Assembly: GCF_042100115.1 (NCBI RefSeq)
Contig: NC_091277.1
Location: 1,488,001-1,552,000 of the forward strand
DNA from: Alternaria dauci
Lineage: Eukaryota > Ascomycota > Dothideomycetes > Pleosporales > Pleosporaceae
Direction of reading: 5' to 3'
DNA: 64,000 bases
The notes under the pieces were generated by a model. The model ran no database searches and had not been told where the DNA came from. It was given only the letters and a program-made list of their open reading frames with translations. The translations under genes and the position numbers were made by a program. Shown piece by piece: positions 21,186 to 31,382 of this stretch. Each line of letters begins with the position of its first letter. The first letter of the stretch is position 1.

Positions 21186-24100
21186 CTATCGGCTGCTGGT
21201 TCTCTGCTTGCCCATGCGCCGGAAGAAGTCCATAACCTTCTTAGAGCTACCCGAGCTTCCCTTGTTACCCGTCCCTTGTTCGTCGTATGCGTCTGCAAAG
21301 CGCCTGCTCTTCTGTAGCACGCCCTTTCTCTGTTGCTGGTTCAACTCATCACCACCCATGCCTGCAGGGTAAGGGTTTGACGGTGTCCTTTGGCTGAACT
21401 GCTGTGACTGCGTCATATCGGCTTCTGAATCGTCGGTGGGATGGCGGTAGGGGCGGTTGCCTTGAGCAGATGGGTGGGCTCCCTGTGGGTTAGGGAACTT
21501 TTCGTCAAACTCGGGTTGTGAGTGGTTGTAACCAGCGAACTGGGTCTGGTTTGGTGGCGCCGAGGAGGGGCCAGCGGCGCTCGTGTTGGGCTGCCTTATC
21601 CTGGAATTGCTGTCATGCTGGCCGTCGTAGAAACCGGGCAGCTTGCTTCCTTGGGTGCTCTGACTAGGAGACCTGGATTCCGAACCGCGACCAAAAGCCA
21701 TCCCGCCAGGGCGCGAGCTAGCGCGAGGACGAGCACTTGAGCCGCGTCGCTCGTGGGAGCCTTGGGCTGGCATACTTTCCCGCCCCGAAGAGAAGGTCTT
21801 CGAGAGCGAAGATGGAAGGAGTGAGAAGCGACGGCTACCTTTCGGGTTCTCGCCGGAGCCGCCTGTGTTCTTCCTAGAGAAACCAAAAGATGTGCGTCGA
21901 CTAGATTCCATGCTCGCTCTGGGGCCAGCTGTCGAAGAAACTGCCTCATTAGACATGGGTCCGGCCATAGACGTGGGAGGGTAGCTCTTCTGCTTCTTCT
22001 CCTCGGGATAACCACCGTAAGATCCTGTAGATGTGAAGGACTCCTTGGGATCTTGGGTATAAGAAGGTTGGCGACCAGAAAACATGGACGTCATACGGCC
22101 AAGAGTTGAAGAAACCGTATTCGACCTTCTGTGACCACCAGCTCCACCGTGTGGCCCACCGACTTGTATGGACTGTACGCGCTGAGAGCTCGGTTGGCCA
22201 ATGTTGGGAGGTTCCGCCGCATCAGAAGTCTCCTGCTGTGCGTAAGGAGCCGAGATTGAGTATTGTTTGCCCTTGGGCTGCGAGAAGCGTCCTTCTGCGG
22301 TGGTCTGGGCCACTGCCGCTACAGACGGCTGTCCGTAAGAGTTTCCTCGTGACGGTATTCTAGAGGCGTTTATGGCACCACTAGTAGATGGGCGCGTAGC
22401 TGATGGAGGTGCGTTGCCGAATGCAGTGTAATCGGAAACAGATCGTTGAGGCTCCTGTCTCCTGCTGTTCGAGTTGTAGGGTGCGCCAGACGAAGAACGA
22501 GGAGGTTTGGCGCTCGTAGCTGACTGGTATCCGTCCGTAGGAGGTACTTCGGCCTCTTTGCCGCGTGCCTTGGGGGTTGTTTCGACTGGAGGGGATGCCT
22601 CGCCGCGAGCGGTTTGCGACGATGGCGCAACATACTCGACTTGTACGGTTCGTCGCTTGGTATCGCGGGTAGTCTTTGGCTTTTCAGAGGGTGCCTGGTT
22701 GATCGCTTCGCGCTTCGTCTGGAGGCCGCCGGGCGCAGTCGATGCGGTATGTGGCTTTGCCGGTTCGCGAACGGAAGCACTTCTGGCGAGAGAGGGCTGC
22801 GGCTCGAATGTGTCTTCTGTTACTATGTTAGTAAATGCATGCCTGCCACCATGTGAATGTGTAAGCTTACTCGTATAGACTGACGCCTGCTGAGCATCGG
22901 CCGCGTTGGTGTTGCTTGAAGTGATGAAGCCGACAACGTGCGCGTAGTCAGCCAACCAGCTGTGACGCGCCACCTCAAACAAGTCCGCTCGCTTACGCGG
23001 GTCCGGTACAAGGATGCGTTTCAGCAAGTCTCTCGCGTGTGGTGTGACATATTCGGGGAAGGTCAACGGCGTGGATACGATGTACTTGTAAAGCAGGTTG
23101 ATGTTGTCACCCTCGGGGTTCGCTGGATCGTCATCGAAAGGCAGGTAGCCAGCCAACATGGCATACTGCGTGAGGTTAGAATGTGTACGTGTAAACATGT
23201 GCTTGGATAAGCTTACCAAAATAACACCACAACTCCAGACATCCACTTTGCGTCCGGTGTAAAGTGAGTCACTGACAACCAACTCGGGCGCAGCGTAGCA
23301 GGGGCTTCCGCAACTAGTCTGCATGAGATCCCCTCTTCGGGCTGCGTCGGTTCCTTCCAACCCCAATGATCTTATGTAGTCCTTGTCTCCAAGTCTGTAC
23401 TCAATCTCTTCGCTGAGCTCGTCGTTGGGATCGAAGGTGTTTGCGAAACCGAAATCGGTGATGATGATGTTCTTGTTGCGGTCGAGCAGCAGGTTCTCGA
23501 GCTTCAAATCTCGATGCACGATACCCTTGCGGTGAAGGTATCCAACACCAGATATGAGCTGTGAGAATAGCTTCCTTGCCGGGCCGTCCTTCAAGTAGCG
23601 ATGGTTTAAAATGTAGTCGAATAATTCTCCGCCTGAAGCGTATTCCAGAATGATGCCGATGTGACGCTCCGTCTCAACCATCTCGTGCAGGCGCACGATG
23701 TTGGGGTGGTCCAAGCCGCGTAGGATGTGGATTTCGCGGTAGATCTTCTGCAGACGGTTCGAGTTGCTCCCGAGCGTCTCGCGCCGTATGAGCTTGATGG
23801 CAACTTCGACCGAACTGTCTCGCTTCCAGCCCATCTTGACCTTGCCAAACTCACCCTCGCCGAGCGTCTGGCCGAGGATGTAGTTTCCAAACTTGGATCG
23901 CTTCGCGTTTTCAGACTTGGAGTGGTCCTGTCTGCTCTTCGCTCCGACTGTAGCGCCGCCACGGCCGCCATCGTCGACACCCTCGCTGCCAACCAGACTG
24001 AGTCCCGTGATGGGAGTAAGATCAGCGCCAGAGGTCACGGGAGGGCCATCTCCTTGGCGTGCTTGTGCACGGGCGATGTCGTCCTGGGTGTCGGAGACAA

Positions 24101-24569
24101 CGATACGGTTGATGACGGCGCTCTCCTCGCGCGGCAAGCTGGTCCCTACAGGCGTCTGGCCAATGGCTGTGGCGGAGCGACTGTGGCCAGGCTGGGCTCT
24201 GGTCGAGCCGGCCGGCTGTCGTGAGCTGGGGCTGTCCTTTTCTCGCCGACGTGACTCTTCGCGTGGCCGGGCGGGTTGTGATGAAGTCGATGCCGTGTTG
24301 GGGGAGCGGTGCGACGAAGTCCTGGGGGGCGGCATAGGGCCGCTGCCGTTGGTGGTGGATGTGGTAGTAGTAGTAGTAGTAGCAGCAGCAGCAGCAGTGG
24401 CGGTCGTGTTGTTCATCTGAGGCGGCGTGTTTGGGGTCGCGCCATTACTGGGTCGTCGCGATGTCGGTCGGCGAGCGGTAGCGGGCGAAGCTGCTGCGGG
24501 CGAGGATTGCTGTGTTTGTTGATAGTACTGCTGCGGACCGTGCGGCGGCTGCGATGCCACTGCAGCCAT
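21186..24569 (-). CDS. KIN4-type CAMK-family serine/threonine protein kinase
   Basis: This 1092-residue kinase resembles fungal Kin4/Frk1-type kinases, regulators of mitotic exit and growth (family knowledge). Exons are 24569-23217, 23165-22871 and 22816-21186. Both introns (51 bp, 23166-23216; 54 bp, 22817-22870) have multiples of three bases and no stop, so an unspliced reading also stays open. Splicing restores CGVIL-YAMLAGYLPFDDD. The N-terminal 225 residues are low-complexity, including an Ala/Thr run from a triplet repeat. The kinase domain (FGNYILGQTLGEGEFGKVKMGW, VAIK, HRDLKLENLLL, DFGFAN, CGSPCYAAPEL, HSWLADY) carries all catalytic residues. A 50-residue insert (DPNDELSEEIEYRLGDKDYIRSLGLEGTDAARRGD) sits between DFG and APE. 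The tail is a long Ser-rich disordered region ending in basic KKVMDFFRRMGKQR. Confidence 0.93.
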   Translation of the reverse strand: MAAVASQPPHGPQQYYQQTQQSSPAAASPATARRPTSRRPSNGATPNTPPQMNNTTATAAAAATTTTTTTSTTNGSGPMPPPRTSSHRSPNTASTSSQPARPREESRRREKDSPSSRQPAGSTRAQPGHSRSATAIGQTPVGTSLPREESAVINRIVVSDTQDDIARAQARQGDGPPVTSGADLTPITGLSLVGSEGVDDGGRGGATVGAKSRQDHSKSENAKRSKFGNYILGQTLGEGEFGKVKMGWKRDSSVEVAIKLIRRETLGSNSNRLQKIYREIHILRGLDHPNIVRLHEMVETERHIGIILEYASGGELFDYILNHRYLKDGPARKLFSQLISGVGYLHRKGIVHRDLKLENLLLDRNKNIIITDFGFANTFDPNDELSEEIEYRLGDKDYIRSLGLEGTDAARRGDLMQTSCGSPCYAAPELVVSDSLYTGRKVDVWSCGVILVSLSKHMFTRTHSNLTQYAMLAGYLPFDDDPANPEGDNINLLYKYIVSTPLTFPEYVTPHARDLLKRILVPDPRKRADLFEVARHSWLADYAHVVGFITSSNTNAADAQQASVYTSKLTHSHGGRHAFTNIVTEDTFEPQPSLARSASVREPAKPHTASTAPGGLQTKREAINQAPSEKPKTTRDTKRRTVQVEYVAPSSQTARGEASPPVETTPKARGKEAEVPPTDGYQSATSAKPPRSSSGAPYNSNSRRQEPQRSVSDYTAFGNAPPSATRPSTSGAINASRIPSRGNSYGQPSVAAVAQTTAEGRFSQPKGKQYSISAPYAQQETSDAAEPPNIGQPSSQRVQSIQVGGPHGGAGGHRRSNTVSSTLGRMTSMFSGRQPSYTQDPKESFTSTGSYGGYPEEKKQKSYPPTSMAGPMSNEAVSSTAGPRASMESSRRTSFGFSRKNTGGSGENPKGSRRFSLLPSSLSKTFSSGRESMPAQGSHERRGSSARPRASSRPGGMAFGRGSESRSPSQSTQGSKLPGFYDGQHDSNSRIRQPNTSAAGPSSAPPNQTQFAGYNHSQPEFDEKFPNPQGAHPSAQGNRPYRHPTDDSEADMTQSQQFSQRTPSNPYPAGMGGDELNQQQRKGVLQKSRRFADAYDEQGTGNKGSSGSSKKVMDFFRRMGKQRTSSR
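24363..24398. repeat. Triplet microsatellite inside the kinase coding region
   Basis: A run of GTA units passes into GCA units on the plus strand. On the coding (minus) strand it gives consecutive Ala codons followed by Thr codons in the disordered N-terminus of the kinase. It is likely length-variable between isolates (inference). Confidence 0.8.
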
Positions 24570-26726
24570 AATTATGTGGAGATGCGACGTGCAGAAGGAA
24601 TTGCAGCAGCACGGCGAACGGGCTGGCCGACTATGTTATCGGTCCTAAGCTGCGCTGGCAGTATTTGTGGGCGCGGAACGTCAACTGGCGGTGTTGAGCT
24701 GTCGAATGGGCGAAGGCGGGGAGGGGAGGTGCTCCTAGTTCCCGCCGAATCTCCAGACAGCTGCAGGTGGGTGCAACTGGCCTGACCGGAGCTTTTGGCG
24801 GTGCGGTGTGCTTGAACGTCTCTGCAATTCAGAGACGGGCGCGGCGGACGTGGGCGAGGGCGTGGGCCTAGGCGGCGCGCGACGACACTCGACTACGCCG
24901 GCGTCTTGGGCGCGGTCAGAGGGCACAACACGAGGGATTGCTGGCGCGATAGGGCAGACGGCTTCACATGCGCGTGGGCAGCGAGCGTGCAGGTGGTGAT
25001 GGAGCGTGGCAGTGTGCACGAAAGTCGGCCGTCGGGGACAAGGCAACTCTGCTACCTCCCGGAGACAGCGCGTGCGGCTATCCAACGGTCGCGGCGATGT
25101 GCAGCTCGACTGGGACGTGTTTGATTGACGTGAGTGGAGAGAAGAGAAGGCGCGGCTGAGGTTGGTCTTGACGGCAATTTCGGTAAAGGCTGTGGCTTGG
25201 GAAAGGAGGCAGATGCACATCATCGACATGGGCCCGGCATAAACCAGCCCGCCAAAGCAATGACTCTGCTCTGCCAGATGCGATGCTGGGTTAACGACGT
25301 GGTTATCCACATGGGCCGTCAAATTGCACCTAGCGACACCCAGCCAGGCTCTCCCGGCGCCTGCTCCAACACAACACGACACGCCCGACCGACGCCCTCA
25401 GGCACGCGCTGTCGTCGCCCTCGCAAAGCGCCCGTCCTGGATGCCTCTGCTCGAATAGGCGTAGCAGCCATGCGTCGTTGTTTCACACAGCACCGACCCG
25501 GCACGCGTAAATTGCCTGTTATGCGCCCGCCCGCCATGTGCGCAGGTGCTGTCAACTTGGGCAGGTCCTCGATATAGATATGTCGGGCTCCTTGAATGTC
25601 GCTTCATCTCACGCACATGCATGATCCATTCCCATCGTGCCCTTCCCTTGACCCATTCACCCGCGCCTTCAGTCTGCTGATGACTTTGGCTGGCGCATGG
25701 CCCGCCTGCCGCAGCGACGCGTCGAGCAAAAAGCAACATGGTAAACATCAACAACAATCTGGGAACTCAACCACTGCTGGCGCTGACAGTTATGACGCGC
25801 CATCTGACATGCGCGCACCAAGGACATGCACGCCTCTAGCCTTCACAGACACAAGTTCGCGACAAGACGCCCACGCTATAACAAAGGCTTGCCCTGCATT
25901 CCTGGTCTTTGTACGCCTCGGTAGCACGTCCAATCACAGGCGACTGCCCAGGCTGCCCCTCGATGCATTTGCCTACTGCACCTCTCAGGGTGAGGCTAGA
26001 TAGACTTTTCCAAAAACCCCTAAGTTGCGCCGTCTGCTCTGTACAATTCTCCCCTTTGGGCCAGCGTTAGGCCAGTCTCCGGAGATTACACGTTGGTGCC
26101 TCGATCGCCCTTGCCGTGCAACCAGCGGACCCACCTTCCCGCTAGCACCGTTGCTCGACTCTTGCGCCATCTCCAGATGCTCTCGCTGGCCCTCGCTCTG
26201 CCAATACGAGCCCCCACTGCGCGACCTTGACGTCACATTGTGGAAATAGTTGCGCGAAACCTTCATCTCCTTTCCACCGCCCTACGGCCCATCTTGCGGA
26301 GCATTTCTCCAGATTGCAACGGTCACGTCCCGATCGCATGGATCCGCTGTTCACTTTGGGCACATCCAAATCCATCTTTTTTTCCTAACCTCGCTTCGAG
26401 TTTGATCACATTTCGCTGTAAGCTCTAGATCCTACATTTGTAAGCCATGATCCAGTTGAACAAAACGACGAGACGGTATTGAGAAACTACCGCTCCCAAG
26501 GCTGTCATAGAGGGACATCAAGATGCCGAAGTGACGGAAGTGACCGGATACGATATGGTTTGAAAGCGACAAATCAATGTCACAAGCTTCACCTTGGACG
26601 GCAAGACAACGGACGAGAAAGATGCTTCCAGATCACCGATACGGAAGCCCTGAAACCTCTGATGACATCTCTTCATTAAAACCTTATTAAGCGGGCAGTC
26701 CGCTAACACTATCCATATATAGCCAG
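24570..26726. other. 2.2-kb intergenic region upstream of the kinase gene
   Basis: No gene can be supported. It should contain the kinase promoter and a long 5' leader. Several GC-rich frames (for example 24735-25382 minus, 25134-25577 plus) look like leader sequence rather than coding DNA, because they lack recognisable domains and consistent start context. The end borders a mobile-element copy at 26727. Confidence 0.5.
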
Positions 26727-26857
26727 CACGCCATAGAAGGGAAAAATCAAACACCCTACTAGGCACCTACAGGAGAGTAATTTATCTTCCTTTGTAGAGT
26801 AATACTCTACCTAGGCGACTACAGGGGTGGCGTTCGATTCTTCCATTCTATGGCGTG
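26727..26857. mobile_element. Modular MITE-like element, copy A (two modules)
   Basis: This 131-bp element runs from CACGCCATAGAAGGGAAAAA to its imperfect inverted end ...TATGGCGTG. It is flanked on both sides by CCAG, a 4-bp direct repeat (26723-26726 and 26858-26861) that looks like a target-site duplication. Inside are two module cores in the same direction, CTAGGCACCTACAGG and CCTAGGCGACTACAGG. It has no coding capacity. It ends 11 bp from the stop codon of the AIF-type gene, so it must lie in that gene's 3' UTR or just beyond. Confidence 0.85.
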
Positions 26858-26867
26858 CCAGATCTCC

Positions 26868-28722
26868 TTAGATCTTGATCTCGTTCGGAAGACTAACCTC
26901 TAAGATGTCAACACCCTTCTGCAGCTCACTCTTGCTAGGCATCTTGTTCCTGCGCATCAGTTCTGCTGCTTGGGTCATGTACGGATCCTTCATCATACTC
27001 GCGACGGCAACGACAGTCTCGCCCTTGGTGTAGTATGCGACAAACGACGGCTTCTCCGGCTCGCCTTGCAGGATCACGTCGTCGTAGCCGTTGACTGTGT
27101 TACCGCAGTATCGCAGCTGCGAACCCAATGCAGACCAGAAGACAGGGATGAACGGCTTGGCTTTGGATCCCGGACTGTTAATGGTATTGGCCACTGAGCG
27201 ACCGGCGTTTTGTGCGACATTCCAATGTTCTATCCGGACTGGTTTGCCGTCGCCTCCTGGGCCGTGGTAGGGGTATGTTGCAATGTCACCGATAGCGTAG
27301 GTATCCGTCAGGCCGTTAACCTCAAACGACTCGTTCGTCTTCAAGGATCCGTCCTTCTCAAGCGTAACACTTGGGTTATCCTTGAGGTACTCAGTCGCAG
27401 GTGCAACACCGACACCTTCGATAACAAGATCGGCCTCAAGTACCGTTCCGTCCTTTAGATGTACGGCACCGACTTTGGACGAATCACTCTTCGACGCCGA
27501 CGCCTTCTCAACGCTCGCGCCCATCTTGAACTTGACGCCATTCTTCTCAAGAAGACCGCGGAAGATAGCGCCAACCTTCTTCCCCATTACGCGCTCCATT
27601 GGCTCTGCAGTACGATGAGTCTGGACTCAAACACACACAAAACATGCTTGACTTACCCTCCTCCATGCCAATAATGGTGACATCGTTCTTCATGCTGGCG
27701 AGGCAGTTTCCAACCTCCATGCCGATGAATGAGCTACCAACCACCACGACCTTCTTGCCGTTCTCGCCAACGGCTTTGAGAATGTTCTGTGCGTCAGGTA
27801 GAGTTCGAAGGAGGAAGACGTTGCCCAGGTCGCCCTTCAGACCCTCGAGCGGGAGCCACCTTGGTGTACCGCCAGTGGCCAATACCAGCTTGGAGTATTC
27901 GTAGTCCTTTCCAGACTTGGTGGAGACCTTCTTGCTTGAGAAGTCTACGCTCTTCGCCTCGTCTTCAATAATGTCAATCGACGCATCCTTGTAGAACTCC
28001 TTCGATCTCCATGCCGCCTTTGAGATATCGGCCAACAGCGCCTTTGACAACTTGGTTCGGTCGATGGGCTGGTAGCCTTCTTTGGAGATTACGGTAATCT
28101 TGCCATTGTACCCGCCGCCTCGAAGCCCTTCAATGGCACCAAGTGTGCCCGAGCCACCTCCAATGACCAGCACCTTGTCCTCGCTCACAGACGAGCACTT
28201 GATATTCAGAAACTTCCTGTTGTTCTTCAATGCTTCTTCTGTGGTCTTGACGTATACGGCGCCGTCCTTTTCGACTACTTCGTATTTCGCAATAGGGTCG
28301 AGCGCGGGTGCGTCTTCTACATCTCCGGTCGAGACCTTGAAGCAGGCTGCAAAGCGTTAGTCTCAATGGCACAGCATTCAAAACAATTGAAACGTACCTC
28401 CGTGCCATGGGCATGTCAGGCGACCCTCTGGTGTCAACACACCCTTCACCAAAGGAGCTCCGTAATGTGTGCAGGTTGAACTTGTGGCATGGACTTGATC
28501 CTGTACCTTCAAAAGAAGGACCTTTCCTCCCTCAACACCCTCAACCTCAACCTCCTTCTTCTCTCCATTCTTCATTTCCAAGGAAGTGACATCCTTGAGC
28601 TTGAATTCCTGAGCCATGCCCGTGGTCGTTGATGTAAACGGGGCTCTTTGTAAGCGGCTAGTTGGGCTGAATTGAAGCTTGAGTGGGGTTCGCAGAGGTC
28701 GCAGAATTCGTAGTAACTGCAT
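26868..28722 (-). CDS. Rieske [2Fe-2S] plus AIF-type NAD(P)H-dependent flavin oxidoreductase
   Basis: This 583-residue protein joins an N-terminal Rieske domain to a pyridine-nucleotide-disulfide oxidoreductase, the layout of AIFM3-like apoptosis-inducing factors. Exons are 28722-28398, 28346-27657 and 27604-26868; introns are 51 and 52 bp and all frames close. Rieske ligands are Cys84, His86 (CTHYGAPL) and Cys104, His107 (CPWHG). The FAD-binding motif is VLVIGGGSGTLGAIEGLR, the NAD-binding motif is VVVVGSSFIGMEVG, and the second FAD motif is DTYAIGDIATYP. The ATG at 28722 gives an Arg-rich presequence (MQLLRILRPLRTPLKLQF) that looks mitochondrial. A second ATG at 28617 (MAQEF) would give a cytosolic form without it. 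Mobile-element copy A lies directly downstream. Confidence 0.93.
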
Positions 28723-29943
28723 TAATGTGTGCAAAGGAAGGTGAGAGGTGAAGGAGCTGTCTATGAGCGCGACTGCTGCCAGCTAGCCAATGATGAGGGG
28801 CGCATTACTGACATTTGATGATGTCACGAGTGGACGTGCAGGAGCTCCAGCTGTTGTAGCGCCGATTTCCACCCCGCTTGATTCGGCGTTACTACATTAT
28901 TCACTGAGAACACGACATGTTCCGCTGGCATCCTGCATGTGTGGATACCTAGGTAATCTAATCAAATCTAATCATACCAAGACAACTGCCGCGTTGCTAC
29001 ACCAATGGGCATTCGCAAACATCGACAGAATCAGCATGAGCTTAGCTTGTTATTGGTCCGGCAACCAATGAGAGTAGGTTGGGAAGGGCGAGGAACCATC
29101 TGAATGAGCTAATCAACCATGCGAATTCTTCTATCTTAGCAATTGTGACAAGAATGGACTTGTGCGTCAACTCGGCTTGCAAAGCAGCAATGGAGCTCAG
29201 AGTGTTCCGTCATGTGCGCAGTTGGCATGGCGATCGTAGGACAAGAGGCCTAACTCATTGCAGCACTCTCTTGTGGGAATATGCTGCGATAAGAGTAGTT
29301 CCAAGACAAAAGCTGAAGAGTGAAATAGCCTTGCATCAAACAAGCGAAATGAAATGTAAGAAGCAATTGAGGCCACGGCACAAGGCTGCGATGTTCTCCA
29401 CAGCCGTATTGCTGCTCATAACTCCAGTCCAATGATCGAACCGTTCTTTTGCAAAATAAATCCATTGTCCTCCAATTTGGGTGGAGCGACAGCTTCTTAG
29501 TGTCGTAGCAGCTCATGACGTGGGAAGCAAGGAAAGAAGGGTCTCGCGGGCGGTGCCCGCTCTTCCGCGTGCCCGCCACCTACCAACATCACCTAAGCAC
29601 ATGCAAGACTGGCATATCGTAAAGCAAACATACGCAAGACACTGGAATCTGCCAACGTTTACGTGTTAGCTTCTTACCCCACTGCTTCTAGTGCAGTCCC
29701 AAACAGTAGTTCGACGGCAAAGTAATATCTTGCATTAGTCCTGAACCTGTCTTGGTGCTTTTCACGCCGCACCCCGCCACCCGACCCTCTCCACCACCAG
29801 TCACCATCTGCCATTGCCGAGAACACCACCACACGGCCACATCAGACAGCAAAGCAAACACACAGCTCTGAATCAAGAATGTGACACTATTTCTGTCCTT
29901 GATCTGTTTTTATGCACTGGATCGTCGATTGCATTGAAAAGTC
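28723..29943. other. 1.2-kb intergenic region
   Basis: No gene is seen between the AIF-type gene (minus) and the broken peroxiredoxin gene (plus). Short frames at 28790-29670 have no coding character or recognisable domain. Confidence 0.5.
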
Positions 29944-30723
29944 ATGGCGGACCCCGCGGTGGAAAGTCGATTCCAAGGCATCAGTGTCAACCCTCTACCA
30001 ACTGGTAGACAGTCCCTTCAGCACCAACTTGACGGCGACCGAAGCGCACGTTGCAGGTAACGCATCAGCCAGGCCAAGGTAACTCGACGCTACTTCGGTA
30101 CCGACGGTCGGCTGTTATCATGGCTCGTTAGCGGCACAGATTCTCACGAGACTGAGTGCTGACCAGCACAGACCCAAACTTCCCTTCCAACCTACCCATC
30201 CCCCAGGGTGACGGAGCGTGCTTGCACTTGGAGGGAACAAAGATATCTCCGGTATGCTTGGCATCGACTGCCGGCGACTGACTAGACGTCACGCTCTATC
30301 CAGACCTGACCATCGTCTTCTGCCTTCCGCGTACTGGCGCGCCTGGTGAAACAATCACAGAAAATTGGGACTCCATACCAGGAGCACGAGGCTGCACACC
30401 TCAGGCGTGCAGCTTTCGCGATGAGATAACCCAGCTGCGCGACCTCGGCGTAAAGCATGTATTTGTATTATCGATTCAGGACACTACAGTCCGGAAAGAG
30501 GCTAGAGACCGGCTGCATTTACCCTACGAACTGCTTTCATACAAGAACTTACAATTTTGCTAATGCTCTCAAGTTACTCACCTTCACCTGGAAGAACCAG
30601 ACATTGATCCAGAGATGCGCGCTGGCTGTCAAGGATGGAATCATCATCAAGGTCTGGTACCCTGTCTTCCTTCCTGATAGTGACGCAAAAGACGTAGTGG
30701 AGTGGCTCGCAGGCAGAAAATAG
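29944..30723 (+). pseudogene. Broken PrxQ/BCP-type peroxiredoxin-like gene
   Basis: The translated remains match a thiol peroxidase of the PrxQ/BCP kind, which reduces hydroperoxides through a Cys in GCTPQAC. Exon 1 is 29944-30056 (MADPAVESRFQGISVNPLPTG), then a likely 110-bp intron (GTAACG...CTGACCAG), then exon 2 from 30167 (TDPNFPSNLPIPQ). Exon 2 reads KISPVCLASTAGD, an in-frame TGA at 30279-30281, then LDVTLYPDLTIVFCLPRTGAP...GCTPQACSFRDEITQLRDLGVKHVFVL. A fourth T in the run 30555-30558 shifts the frame after YKNLQF. The original frame resumes as ANALKLLTFTWKN and ends KVWYPVFLP...VVEWLAGRK at TAG 30723. Two independent lesions argue for a true pseudogene. Assembly errors remain possible for the T run. 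Confidence 0.85.
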
Positions 30724-31382
30724 TATATGCAGGTACCATTTCCGTGCCCCTGAAACGAGTTGGTGCCACATTCGGAGGCGCACCCGCGAACTTCATGACT
30801 CGGGACCTACGGTGCTTTTGCGGCTGCCGCATTCGGCGATGTTGGTCGAAAGGGGAAATAGCGAGAGATACCGTGTTGTAGTGAGTACTGAGGGTCTGAG
30901 TCTCCTCAATCCGCGCGACAGTATAGTCTGCCATTATAGGTACCTGCATTATCTCGCTGGTTACTGTCATCTGTCTCGGCAAAAGCAATATTTTGGGGAC
31001 AAGGTTTGACGGGTGCGACGTTGGGTTGCACACTAAGGATCGTCAAACCTCGAACCGAACGTGGATCGACCGTGCCGTGCGCGCATGGTCAATAAACTTT
31101 AGCTCTTCTACCGGACCCTACAAGATATGGTCTAACCCTCGCCGCCCTGCATGGTGATGTTGGTCGCAAGGACTCTGTCGATCGTGGATCTCCATGCCTT
31201 CGTGAACACTCACTACTCTTCCTACACACACTACATTCGTTCTACATGCTTTCTTTTCGGATATCCTCGAGTATCACTTAAAGAAGCCTTGCGCATCTTG
31301 ACGAAGTGGCTGACACATCGGCGCGGCGTCGTCCATTCCTTTCTTAACAGTATATTCACCTCCGACACTGTCTTTAATAATA
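30724..31382. other. Intergenic region
   Basis: No gene is seen. It holds the 3' flank of the peroxiredoxin pseudogene and the promoter and leader of the downstream membrane-protein gene. Confidence 0.5.

Noticed and set aside
30252..30285. Splicing out the TGA in the peroxiredoxin remains as a 34-nt intron
   Set aside because: Too short, and the junction would put the following codons out of frame.
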